Positions 48,944-63,000 of a DNA stretch of 64,000 nt are shown in pieces. The notes beneath the pieces were generated by a model. That model saw only the letters and a list, made by a program, of their open reading frames with translations. It did not search any database and was not told the DNA's origin. Source of the stretch: Gordius sp. MW1 (Eukaryota; Nematomorpha; Gordioida; Gordea; Gordiidae); assembly GCA_964036665.1 (NCBI GenBank), contig OZ038526.1:15748001-15812000 (forward strand). The letters run 5' to 3'. The position numbers and the translations under genes were made by a program. Within the stretch, counting starts at the first letter, position 1; every line of letters starts with the position of its first letter.

Positions 48944-51900
48944 TTAAGCACTCACGTTGCGATACAACAAACTAATCGCAACAATAAAACGTTGTCTTTT
49001 GTCAAAATGATAGTTCTCGCAGCTTAAAACCTCTTTTCGGAAGTCAATCGAGGATAATAGGATTCTCAAATTGGCTTACTTTTATATATTTTTACATGCT
49101 CTTTCACATGGAATAGAAAAAAATAAAAAATTTTACCTCAAAATTTTTCACATATTTTTCTTTAACCGTATTCATCCGATGAAAGTTGTCGTTTTCAGAC
49201 GTGGTTTCTATGATCCCAAGTAAAAATTTATCAGAATCTAAAAACTATTACTTTGAAATCATGATCGCATAGAGCAGTTTTCAAAAATTAAGCAATCACG
49301 TTGCGATACAACAAACTAATCGCAACAATAAAACGTTGTCTTTTGTCAAAATGATAGTTCTCGCAGCTTAAAACCTCTTTTCGGAAGTCAATCGAGGATA
49401 ATAGGATTCTCAAATTGGCTTACTTTTATATATTTTTACATGCTCTTTCACATGGAATAGAAAAAATTAAAAAATTTACCTCAAAATTTTTCACATATTT
49501 TTCTTTAACCGTATTCATCCGATGAAAGTTGTCGTTTTCAGACGTGGTTTCTATGATCCCAAGTAAAAATTTATCAGAATCTAAAAACTATTACTTTGAA
49601 ATCATGATCGCATAGAGCAGTTTTCAAAAATTAAGCAATCACGTTGCGATACAACAAACTAATCGCAACAATAAAACGTTGTCTTTTGTCAAAATGATAG
49701 TTCTCGCAGCTTAAAACCTCTTTTCGGAAGTCAATCGAGGATAATAGGATTCTCAAATTGGCTTACTTTTATATATTTTTTCATGCTCTTTCACATGGAA
49801 TCGAAACAAATAAAAAATTTTACCTCAAAATTTTTCACATATTTTTCTTTAACCGTATTCATCCGATGAAAGTTGTCGTTTTCAGACGTGGTTTCTATGA
49901 TCCCAAGTAAAAAGTTATCAGAATCTAAAAACTATTACTTTGAAATCATGATCGCATAGAGCAGTTTTCAAAAATTAAGCAATCACGTTGCGATACAACA
50001 AACTAATCGCAACAATAAAACGTTTTCTTTTGTCAAAATGATAGTTCTTGCAGCTTAAAACCTCTTTTCGGAAGTCAATCGAGGATAATAGGATTCTCAA
50101 ATTGGCTTACTTTTATATATTTTTTCATGCTTTTTCACATAGAATCGAAAAAAATAAATATTTTTACCTCAAAATTTTTAACATATTTTTCTAAGAACCG
50201 TATTCATCCGATGAAAGTTGTCGTTTTCAGACGTGGTTTCTATGATCCCAAGTAAAAATTTATCAGAATCTAAAAACTATTACTTTGAAATCATGATCGC
50301 ATAGAGCAGTTTTCAAAAATTAAGCACTCACGTTGCGATACAACAAACTAATCGCAACAATAAAACGTTGTCTTTTGTCAAAATGATAATTCTCGCAGCT
50401 TAAAACCTCTTTTCGGAAGTCAATCGAGGATAATAGGATTCTCAAATAAGCTTACTTTTATATATTTTTTCATGCTTTTTCACATAGAATCGAAAAAAAT
50501 AAATATTTTTACCTCAAAATTTTTCACATATTTTTCTAAGAACCGTATTCATCCGATGAAAGTTGTCGTTTTCAGACGTGGTTTCTATGATCCCAAGTAA
50601 AAATTTATCAGAATCTAAAAACTATTACTTTGAAATAATGATCGCATAGAGCAGTTTTCAAAAATTAAGCACTCACGTTGCGATACAACAAACTAATCGC
50701 AACAATAAAACGTTGTCTTTTGTCAAAATGATAGTTCTCGCAGCTTAAAACCTCTTTTCGGAAGTCAATCGAGGATAATAGGAGTCTCAAATTGGCTTAC
50801 TTTTATATATTTTTTTATGCTCTTTCACATAGAATCGAAAAAAATAAATATTTTTACCTCAAAATTTTTCATATATTTTTCTAAGAACCGTATTCATCCG
50901 ATGAAAGTTGTCGTTTTCAGACGTGGTTTCTATGATCCCAAGTAAAAATTTATCAGAATCTAAAAACTATTACTTTGAAATCATGATCGCATAGAGCAGT
51001 TTTCAAAATAAGCACTCACGTTGCGATACAACAAACTAATCGCAACAATAAAATGTTGTCTTTTGTCAAAATGATAGTTCTCGCAGCTTAAAATCTCTTT
51101 TCGGAAGTCAATCGAGTATAATAGGATTCTGAAATTGGCTTACTTTTATATATTTTTTTATGCTCTTTCACATAGAATCGAAAAAAATAAATATTTTTAC
51201 CTCAAAATTTTTCACATATTTTTCTTTGAACCGTATTCATCCGATGAAAGTTGTCGTTTTCAGACGTGGTTTCTATGATCCCAAGTAAAAATTTATCAGA
51301 ATTTAAAAACTATTACTTTGAAATCATGATCGCATAGAGCAGTTTTCAAAAATTAAGCACTCACGTTGCGATACAAAACTAATCACAACAATAAAACGTT
51401 GTCTTTTGTCAAAATGATAGTTCTCGCAGCTTAAAACCTCTTTTCGGAAGTCAATCGAGGATAATAGGAGTCTCAAATTGGCTTATTTTATATATTTTTT
51501 AATGCTCTTTCACATAGAATCGAAAAAAATAAATACTTTTACCTCAAAATTTTTCACATATTTTTCTTTGAACCGTATTCATCCGATGAAAGTTGTCGTT
51601 TTCAGACGTGGTTTCTATGATCCCAAGTAAAAATTTATCAGAATCTAAAAACTATTACTTTGAAATCATGATCGCATAGAGCAGTTTTCAAAAATTAAGC
51701 ACTCACGTTGCGATACAACAAACTAATCGCAACAATAAAACGTTGTCTTTTGTCAAAATGATAGTTCTCGCAGCTTAAAACCTCTTTTCCGAAGTCAATC
51801 GAGGATATTAGGATTCTCAAATTGGCTTACTTTTATATATTTTTTCATGCTCTTTCACATAGAATCGAAAAAAATTAATATTTATACCTCAAAATTTTTC

Positions 51901-53299
51901 ACATATTTTTCTTTGAACCGTATTCATCCGATGAAAGTTGTCGTTTTCAGACGTGGTTTCTATTATCCCAAGTAAAAATTTATCAGAATCTAAAAACTAT
52001 TACTTTTAAATAATGATCGCATAGAGCAGTTTTCAAAAATTAAGCACTCACGTTGCGATACAACAAACTAATCGCAACAATAAAACGTTGTCTTTTGTCA
52101 AAATGATAGTTCTCGCAGCTTAAAACCTCTTTTCGGAAGTCAATCGAGGATATTAGGATTCTCAAATTGGCTTACTTTTATATATTTTTTTATGCTCTTT
52201 CACATAGAATCGAAAAAAATTAATATTTTTACCTCAAAATTTTTCACATATTTTTCTTTGAACCGTATTCATCCGATGAAAGTTGTCGTTTCAGACGTGG
52301 TTTCTATTATCCCAAGTAAAAATTTATCAGAATCTAAAAACTATTACTTTGAAATCATGATCGTAAAGAGCAGTTTTCAAAAATTAAGCACTCACGTTGC
52401 GATACAACAAACTCGCAACAATAAAACGTTGTCTTTTGTCAAAATGATAATTCTCGCAGCTTAAAACCTCTTTTCGGAAGTCAATCGATAGGATTCTCAA
52501 ATAAGCTTACTTTTATATAATTTTCATGCTTTTTCACATAGAATCGAAAAAAATAAATATTTTTACCTCAAAATTTTTCACATATTTTTCTAAGAACCGT
52601 ATTCATCCGATGAAAGTTGTCGTTTTCAGACGTGGTTTCTATGATCCCAAGTAAAAATTTATCAGAATCTAAAAACTATTACTTTGAAATCATGATCGCA
52701 TAGAGCAGTTTTCAAAATAAGCACTCACGTTGCGATACAACAAACTAATCGCAACAATAAAACGTTGTCTTTTGTCAAAATGATAGTTCTCGCAGCTTAA
52801 AACCTCTTTTCGGAAGTCAATCGAGGATAATAAGATTCTCAAATTGGCTTACTTTTATATGTTTTTTCATGCTCTTTCACATAGAATCGAAAAAAATAAA
52901 TATTTTTACCTCAAAATTTTTCACATATTTTTCTTTGAACCGTATTCATCCGATGAAAGTTGTCGTTTTCAGACGTGGTTTCTATGATCCCAAGTAAAAA
53001 TTTATTAGAATTTAAAAATTATTACTTTGAAATCATGATCGCATAGAGCAGGTTTCAAAAATTAAGCACTCACGTTGCGATACAACAAACTAATCGTAAC
53101 AATAAAACGTTGTCTTTTGTCAAAATGATAGTTCTCGCAGCTTAAAACCTCTTTTCGGAAGTCAATCGAGGATAATAGGAGTCTCAAATTGGCTTACTTT
53201 TATATATTTTTTCATGCTCTTTTACATAGAATCGAAAAAAATAAATATTTTTACCTCAAAATTTTTCACATATTTTTCTTTGAACCGTATTCATCCGAT

Positions 53300-56200
53300 G
53301 AAAGTTGTCGTTTTCAGACGTGGTTTCTATGATCCCAAGTAAAAATTTATCAGAATCTAAAAACTATTACTTTGAAATCATGATCGCATAGAGCAGTTTT
53401 CAAAAATTAAGCACTCACGTTGCGATACAACAAACTAATCGCAACTATAAAACCTTGTCTTTTGTCAAAATGATATTTTTCGCAGCTTAAAACCTCTTTT
53501 CGGAAGTCAATCGAGGATAATAGGATTCTCAAATTGAATTACTTTTATATATTTTTTCATGCTCTTTCACATAGAATCGAAAAAAATAAATATTTTTACC
53601 TCAAAATTTTTTACATATTTTTCTTTGAACCCTATTCATCCGATGAAAGTTGTCGTTTTCAGACGTGGTTTCTATGATCCCAAGTAAAAATTTATCAGAA
53701 TCTAAAAACTATTACTTTGAAATCATGATCGCATAGAGCATTTTCAAAAATTAAGCAATCACGTTGCGATACAACAAACTAATCGCAACAATAAAACGTT
53801 GTCTTTTGTCAAAATGATAGTTCTCGCAGCTTAAAACCTCTTTTCGGAAGTCAATCGAGGATAATAGGATTCTCAAATTGAATTACTTTTATATATTTTT
53901 TCATGCTCTTTCACATAGAATCGAAAAAAATAAATATTTTTACCTCAAAATTTTTCACATATTTTTCTTTGAACCGTATTCATCCGATGAAAGTTGTCGT
54001 TTTCAGACGTGGTTTCTATGATCCCAAGTAAAAATTTATCAGAATCTAAAAACTATTACTTTGAAATCATGATCGCATAGAGCAGTTTTCAAAAATTAAG
54101 CACTCACGTTGCGATACAACAAACTAATCGCAACAATAAAACGTTGTCTTTTGTCAAAATGATAGTTCTCGCAGCTTAAAACCTCTTTTCGGAAGTCAAT
54201 CGAGGATAATAGGATTCTCAAATTGGCTTACTTTTATATATTTTTTCATGCTTTTTCACATAGAATCGAAAAAAATAAATATTTTTACCTCAAAATTTTT
54301 CACATATTTTTCTAAGAACCGTATTCATCCGATGAAAGTTGTCGTTTTCAGACGTGGTTTCTATGATCCCAAGTAAAAATTTATCAGAATCTAAAAACTA
54401 TTACTTTGAAATAATGATCGCATAGAGCAGTTTTCAAAAATTAAGCACTCACGTTGCGATACAACAAACTAATCGCAACAATAAAACGTTGTCTTTTGTC
54501 AAAATGATAGTTCTCGCAGCTTAAAACCTCTTTTCGGAAGTCAATCGAGGATAATAGGATTCTCAAATAAGCTTACTTTTATATATTTTTTCATGCTTTT
54601 TCACATAGAATCGACAAAAATAAATATTTTTACCTCAAAATTTTTCACATATTTTTCTAAGAACCGTATTCATCCGATGAAAGTTGTCGTTTTCAGACGT
54701 GGTTTCTATGATCCCAAGTAAAAATTTATCAGAATCTAAAAACTATTACTTTGAAATAATGATCGCATAGAGCAGTTTTCAAAAATTAAGCACACACGTT
54801 GCGATACAACAAACTAATCGCAACAATAAAACGTTGTCTTTTGTCAAAATGATAGTTCTCGCAGCTTAAAACCTCTTTTCGGAAGTCAATCGAGGATAAT
54901 AGGAGTCTCAAATTGGCTTACTTTTATATATTTTTTCATGCTCTTTCACATAGAATCGAAAAAAATATATTTTTACCTCAAAATTTTTCACATATTTTTC
55001 TAAGAACCGTATTCATCCGATGAAAGTTGTCGTTTTCAGACGTGGTTTCTATGATCCCAAGTAAAAATTTATCAGAATCTAAAAACTATTACTTTGAAAA
55101 CATGATCGCATAGAGCAGTTTTCAAAATAAGCACTCACGTTGCGATACAACAAACTAATCGCAACAATAAAACGTTGTCTTTTGTCAAAATGATAGTTCT
55201 CGCAGCTTAAAACCTCTTTTCGGAAGTCAATCGAGTATAATAGGATTCTCAAATTGGCTTACTTTTATATATTTTTTCATGCTCTTTCACATAGAATCAA
55301 AAAAAATAAATATTTTTACCTCAAAATTTTTCACATATTTTTCTTTGAACCGTATTCATCCGATGAAAGTTGTCGTTTTCAGACGTGGTTTCTATGATCC
55401 CAAGTAAAAATTTATCAGAATTTAAAAATTATTACTTTGAAATCTTGATCGCATAGAGCAGTTTTCAAAAATTAAGCACTCACGTTGCGATACAACAAAC
55501 TAATCGCAACAATAAAACGTTGTCTTTTGTCAAAATGATAGTTCTCGCAGCTTAAAACCTCTTTTCGGAAGTCAATCGAGGATAATAGGAGTCTGAAATT
55601 GGCTTACTTTTATATATTTTTTCATGCTCTTTCACATAGAATCGAAAAAAATAAATATTTTTACCTCAAAATTTTTCACATATTTTTCTTTGAACCGTAT
55701 TCATCCGATGAAAGTTGTCGTTTTCAGACGTGGTTTCTATGATCCCAAGTAAAAATTTATCAGAATCTAAAAACTATTACTTTGAAATCATGATCGCATA
55801 GAGCAGTTTTCAAAAATTAAGCACTCACGTTGCGATACAACAAACTAATCGCAACTATAAAACGTTGTCTTTTGTCAAAATGATATTTTTCGCAGCTTAA
55901 AACCTCTTTTCGGAAGTCAATCGAGGATAATAGATTCTCAAATTGAATTACTTTTATATATTTTTTCATGCTCTTTCACATAAAATCGAAAAAAATAAAT
56001 ATTTTTACCTCAAAATTTTTTACATATTTTTCTTTGAACCGTATTCATCCGATGAAAGTTGTCGTTTTCAGACGTGGTTTCTATGATCCCAAGTAAAAAT
56101 TTATCAGAATCTAAAAACTATTACTTTGAAATCATGATCGCATAGAGCAGTTTTCAAAAATTAAGCAATCACGTTGCGATACAACAAACTAATCGCAACA

Positions 56201-59200
56201 ATAAAACGTTTTCTTTTGTCAAAATGATAGTTCTCGCAGCTTAAAACCTCTTTTCGGAAGTCAATCGAGGATAATAGGATTCTCAAATTGAATTACTTTT
56301 ATATATTTTTTCATGCTCTTTCACATAGAATCGAAAAAAATAAATATTTTTACCTCAAAATTTTTCACATATTTTTCTTTGAACCGTATTCATCCGATGA
56401 AAGTTGTCGTTTTCAGACGTGGTTTCTATGATCCCAAGTAAAAATTTATCAGAATCTAAAAACTATTACTTTGAAATCATGATCGCATAGAGCAGTTTTC
56501 AAAAATTAAGCACTCACGTTGCGATACAACAAACTAATCGCAACAATAAAACGTTGTCTTTTGTCAAAATGATAGTTCTCGCAGCTTAAAACCTCTTTTC
56601 GGAAGTCAATCGAGGATAATAGGATTCTCAAATTGGCTTACTTTTATATATTTTTTCATGCTCTTTCACATAGAATTGAAAAAAATAAATATTTTTACCT
56701 CAAAATTTTTCACATATTTTTCTAAGAACCGTATTCATCCGATGAAAGTTGTCGTTTTCAGACGTGGTTTCTATGATCCCAAGTAAAAATTTATCAGAAT
56801 CTAAAAACTATTACTTTGAAATCATGATCGCATAGAGCAGTTTTCAAAAATTAAGCACTCACGCTGCGATACAACAAACTAATCGCAACAATAAAACGTT
56901 GTCTTTTGTCAAAATGATAGTTCTCGCAGCTTAAAACCTCTTTTCGGAAGTCAATCGAGGATAATAGGATTCTCAAATTGGCTTACTTTTATATATTTTT
57001 TCATGCTCTTTCACATAGAATCGAAAAAAATAAATATTTTTACCTCAAAATTTTTTACATATTTTTCTTTGAACCGTATTCATCCGATGAAAGTTGTCGT
57101 TTTCAGACGTGGTTTCTATGATCCCAAGTAAAAATTTATCAGAATCTAAAAACTATTACTTTGAAATCATGATCGCATAGAGCAGTTTTCAAAAATTAAG
57201 CAATCACGTTGCGATACAACAAACTAATCGCAACAATAAAACGTTGTCTTTTGTCAAAATGATAGTTCTCGCAGCTTAAAACCTCTTTTCGGAAGTCAAT
57301 CGAGGATAATAGGATTCTCAAATTGAATTACTTTTATATATTTTTTCATGCTCTTTCACATAGAATCGAAAAAAATAAATATTTTTACCTCAAAATTTTT
57401 TACATATTTTTCTTTGAACCGTATTCATCCGATGAAAGTTGTCGTTTTCAGACGTATTTTCTATGATCCCAAGTAAAAATTTATCAGAATCTAAAAACTA
57501 TTACTTTGAAATCATGATCGCATAGAGCAGTTTTCAAAAATTAAGCACTCACGTTGCGATACAACAAACTAATCGCAACAATAAAACGTTGTCTTTTGTC
57601 AAAATGATAGTTCTCGCAGCTTAAAACCTCTTTTCGGAAGTCAATCGAGGATAATAGGATTCTCAAATTGGCTTACTTTTATATATTTTTTCATGCTCTT
57701 TCACATAGAATCGAAAAAAATAAATATTTTTACCTCAAAATTTTTCACATATTTTTCTAAGAACCGTATTCATCCGATGAAAGTTGTCGTTTTCAGACGT
57801 GGTTTCTATGATCCCAAGTAAAAATTTATCAGAATCTAAAAACTATTACTTTGAAATCATGATCGCATAGAGCAGTTTTCAAAAATTAAGCACTCACGTT
57901 GCGATACAACAAACTAATCGCAACTATAAAACGTTGTCTTTTGTCAAAATGATATTTTTCGCAGCTTAAAACCTCTTTTCGGAAGTCAATCGAGGATAAT
58001 AGGATTCTCAAATTGAATTACTTTTATATATTTTTTCATGCTCTTTCACATAGAATCGAAAAAAATAAATATTTTTACCTCAAAATTTTTTACATATTTT
58101 TCTTTGAACCGTATTCATCCGATGAAAGTTGTCGTTTTCAGACGTGGTTTCTATGATCCCAAGTAAAAATTTATCAGAATCTAAAAACTATTACTTTGAA
58201 ATCATGATCGCATAGAGCAGTTTTCAAAAATTAAGCAATCACGTTGCGATACAACAAACTAATCGCAACAATAAAACGTTGTCTTTTGTCAAAATGATAG
58301 TTCTCGCAGCTTAAAACCTCTTTTCGGAAGTCAATCGAGGATAATAGGATTCTCAAATAAGCTTACTTTTATATATTTTTTCATGCTTTTTCACATAGAA
58401 TCGAAAAAAATAAATATTTTTACCTCAAAATTTTTCACATATTTTTCTAAGAACCGTATTCATCCGATGAAAGTTGTCGTTTTCAGACGTGGTTTCTATG
58501 ATCCCAAGTAAAAATTTATCAGAATCTAAAAACTATTACTTTGAAATAATGATCGCATAGAGCAGTTTTCAAAAATTAAGCACTCACGTTGCGATACAAC
58601 AAACTAATCGCAACAATAAAACGTTGTCTTTTGTCAAAATGATAGTTCTCGCAGCTTAAAACCTCTTTTCGGAAGTCAATCGAGGATAATAGGAGTCTCA
58701 AATTGGCTTACTTTTATATATTTTTTCATGCTCTTTCACATAGAATCGAAAAAAATATATTTTTACCTCAAAATTTTTCACATATTTTTCTAAGAACCGT
58801 ATTCATCCGATGAAAGTTGTCGTTTTCAGACGTGGTTTCTATGATCCCAAGTAAAAATTTATCAGAATCTAAAAACTATTACTTTGAAATCATGATCGCA
58901 TAGAGCAGTTTTCAAAATAAGCACTCACGTTGCGATAAAACAAACTAATCGCAACAATAAAACGTTGTCTTTTGTCAAAATGATAGTTCTCGCAGCTTAA
59001 AACCTCTTTTCGGAAGTCATTCGAGTATAATAGGATTCTCAAATTGGCTTACTTTTATATATTTTTTCATGCTCTTTCACATAGAATCAAAAAAAATAAA
59101 TATTTTTACCTCAAAATTTTTCACATATTTTTCTTTGAACCGTATTCATCCGATGAAAGTTGTCGTTTTCAGACGTGGTTTCTATGATCCCAAGTAAAAA

Positions 59201-60000
59201 TTTATCAAAATTTAAAAATTATTACTTTGAAATCTTGATCGCATAGAGCAGTTTTCAAAAATTAAGCACTCACGTTGCGATACAACAAACTAATCGCAAC
59301 AATAAAACGTTGTCTTTTGTCAAAATGATAGTTCTCGCAGCTTAAAACCTCTTTTCGGAAGTCAATCGAGGATAATAGGAGTCTCAAATTGGCTTACTTT
59401 TATATATTTTTTCATGCTCTTTCACATAGAATCGAAAAAAATAAATATTTTTACATCAAAATTTTTCACATATTTTTCTTTGAACCGTATTCATCCGATG
59501 AAAGTTGTCGTTTTCAGACGTGGTTTCTATGATCCCAAGTAAAAATTTATCAGAATCTAAAAACTATTACTTTGAAATCATGATCGCATAGAGCAGTTTT
59601 CAAAAAAGCACTCACGTTGCGATACAACAAACTAATCGCAACTATAAAACGTTGTCTTTTGTCAAAATGATATTTTTCGCAGCTTAAAACCTCTTTTCGG
59701 AAGTCAATCGAGGATAATAGGATTCTCAAATTGAATTACTTTTATATATTTTTTCATGCTCTTTCACATAAAATCGAAAAAAATAAATATTTTTACCTCA
59801 AAATTTTTTACATATTTTTCTTTGAACCGTATTCATCCGATGAAAGTTGTCGTTTTCAGACGTGGTTTCTATGATCCCAAGTAAAAATTTATCAGAATCT
59901 AAAAACTATTACTTTGAAATCATGATCGCATAGAGCAGTTTTCAAAAATTAAGCAATCACGTTGCGATACAACAAACTAATCGCAACAATAAAACGTTGT
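53300..60000 (+). repeat. Region of 5- to 7-monomer higher-order copies in the right block
   Basis: The variant tgatatttttcgcag, linked to caactataaaac, occurs at 53471, 55881, 57950 and 59668, spaced 2410, 2069 and 1718 bp, or seven, six and five monomers. Another linked set (gtcattcgagtataatag with aatttaaaaattattac and gaaatcttgatc) at about 59024 recurs at 63481, 4457 bp on (13 monomers), and in related form near 55236. Copy lengths vary more than in the left block. Confidence 0.65.
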
Positions 60001-63000
60001 CTTTTGTCAAAATGATAGTTCTCGCAGCTTAAAACCTCTTTTCAGAAGTCAATCGACGATAATAGGATTCTCAAATTGGCTTACTTTTATATATTTTTTC
60101 ATGCTTTTTCACATAGAATCGAAAAAAATAAATATTTTTACCTCAAAATTTTTCACATATTTTTCTTTGAACCGTATTCATCCGATGAAAGTTGTCGTTT
60201 TCAGACGTGGTTTCTCTGATCCCAAGTAAAAATTTATCAGAATCTAAAAACTATTACTTTGAAATCATGATCGCATAGAGCAGTTTTCAAAAATTAAGCA
60301 CTCACGTTGCGATACAACAAACTAATCGCAACAATAAAACGTTGTCTTTTGTCAAAATGATAGTTCTCGCAGCTTAAAACCTCTTTTCGGAAGTCAATCG
60401 AGGATAATAGGATTCTCAAATTGGCTTACTTTTATATATTTTTTCATGCTTTTTCACATAGAATTGAAAAAAATAAATATTTTTACCTCAAAATTTTTCA
60501 CATATTTTTCTAAGAACCGTATTCATCCGATGAAAGTTGTCGTTTTCAGACGTGGTTTCTATGATCCCAAGTAAAAATTTATCAGAATCTAAAAACTATT
60601 ACTTTGAAATATGATCGCATAGAGCAGTTTTCAAAAATTAAGCACTCACGTTGCGATACAACAAACTAATCGCAACAATAAAACGTTGTCTTTTGTCAAA
60701 ATGATAGTTCTCGCAGCTTAAAACCTCTTTTCGGAAGTCAATCGAGGATAATAGTATTCTCAAATTGGCTTACTTTTATATATTTTTTCATGCTCTTTCA
60801 CATAGAATCGAAAAAAATAAATTTTACCTCAAAATTTTTCACATATTTTTCTAAGAACCGTATTCATCCGATGAAAGTTGTCGTTTTCAGACGTGGTTTC
60901 TATGATCCCAAGTAAAAATTTATCAGAATCTAAAAACTATTACTTTGAAATCATGATCGCATAGAGCAGTTTTCAAAAATTAAGCACTCACGTTGCGATA
61001 CAACAAACTAATCGCAACAATAAAACGTTGTCTTTTGTCAAAATGATAGTTCTTGCAGCTTAAAACCTCTTTTCGGAAGTCAATCGAGGATAATAGGATT
61101 CTCAAATTGGCTTACTTTTATATATTTTTTCATGCTCTTTCACATAGAATCGAAAAAAATAAATATTTTTACCTCAAAATTTTTCACATATTTTTCTTTG
61201 AACCGTATTCATCCGATGAAAGTTGTCGTTTTCAGACGTGGTTTCTATGATCCCAAGTAAAAATTTATCAGAATCTAAAAACTATTACTTTGAAATCATG
61301 ATCGCATAGAGCAGTTTTCAAAAATTAAGCACTCACGTTGCGATACAACAAACTAATCGCAACAATAAAACGTTGTCTTTTGTCAAAATGATAGTTCTCG
61401 CAGCTTAAAACCTCTTTTCGGAAGTCAATCGAGGATAATAGGATTCTCAAATTGGCTTACTTTTATATATTTTTTCATGCTTTTTCACATAGAATCGAAA
61501 AAAATAAATATTTTTACCTCAAAATTTTTCACATATTTTTCTAAGAACCGTATTCATCCGATGAAAGTTGTCGTTTTCAGACGTGGTTTCTATTATCCCA
61601 AGTAAAAATTTATCAGAATCTAAAAACTATTACTTTGAAATCTTGATCGCATAGAGCAGTTTTCAAAAATTAAGCACTCACGTTGCGATACAACAAACTA
61701 ATCGCAACAATAAAACGTTGTCTTTTGTCAAAATGATAGTTCTCGCAGCTTAAAACCTCTTTTCGGAAGTCAATGAGGATAATAGGATTCTCAAATTGGC
61801 TTACTTTTATATATTTTTTCATGCTCTTTCACATAGAATCGAAAAAAATAAATATTTTTACCTCAAAATTTTTCACATATTTTTCTAAGAACCGTATTCA
61901 TCCGATGAAAGTTGTCGTTTTCAGACGTGGTTTCTATGATCCCAAGTAAAAATTTATCAGAATCTAAAAACTATTACTTTGAAATCTTGATCGCATAGAG
62001 CAGTTTTCAAAAATTAAGCACTCACGTTGCGATACAACAAACTAATCGCAACAATAAAACGTTGTCTTTTGTCAAAATGATAGTTCTCGCAGCTTAAAAC
62101 CTGTTTTCGGAAGTCAATCGAGGATAATAGGATTCTCAAATTGGCTTACTTTTATATATTTTTTCATGCTCTTTCACATAGAATCGAAAAAAATATATTT
62201 TTACCTCAAAATTTTTCACATATTTTTCTAAGAACCGTATTCATCCGATGAAAGTTGTCGTTTTCAGACGTGGTTTCTATGATCCCAAGTAAAAATTTAT
62301 CAGAATCTAAAAACTATTACTTTGAAATCTTGATCGCATAGAGCAGTTTTCAAAAATTAAGCACTCACGTTGCGATACAACAAACTAATCGCAACAATAA
62401 AACGTTGTCTTTTGTCAAAATGATAGTTCTCGCAGCTTAAAACCTCTTTTCGGAAGTCAATCGAGGATAATAGGATTCTCAAATTGAATTACTTTATATA
62501 TTTTTTCATGCTCTTTCACATAGAATCGAAAAAAATAAATATTTTTACCTCAAAATTTTTCACATATTTTTCTTTGAACCGTATTCATCCGATGAAAGTT
62601 GTCGTTTTCAGACGTGGTTTCTATGATCCCAAGTAAAAATTTATCAGAATCTAAAAACTATTACTTTGAAATCATGATCGCATAGATCAGTTTTCAAAAA
62701 TTAAGCACTCACGTTGCGATACAACAAACTAATCGCAACAATAAAACGTTGTCTTTTGTCAAAATGATAGTCCTCGCAGCTTAAAACCTCTTTTCGGAAG
62801 TCAATCGAGGATAATAGGATTCTCAAATTGGCTTACTTTTATATATTTTTTCATGCTCTTTCACAGAGAATCGAAAAAATAAATATTTTTACCTCAAAAT
62901 TTTTCACATATTTTTCTTTGAACCGTATTCATCCGATGAAAGTTGTCGTTTTCAGACGTGGTTTCTATGATCCCAAGTAAAAATTTATCAGAATCTAAAA

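Noticed and set aside
52192-52464. 90-aa ORF in the right satellite block
   Set aside because: It is created by small deletions in a degenerate monomer (gtcgtttcag near 52286, plus a short loss near 52414), which join satellite frames. Not a gene.
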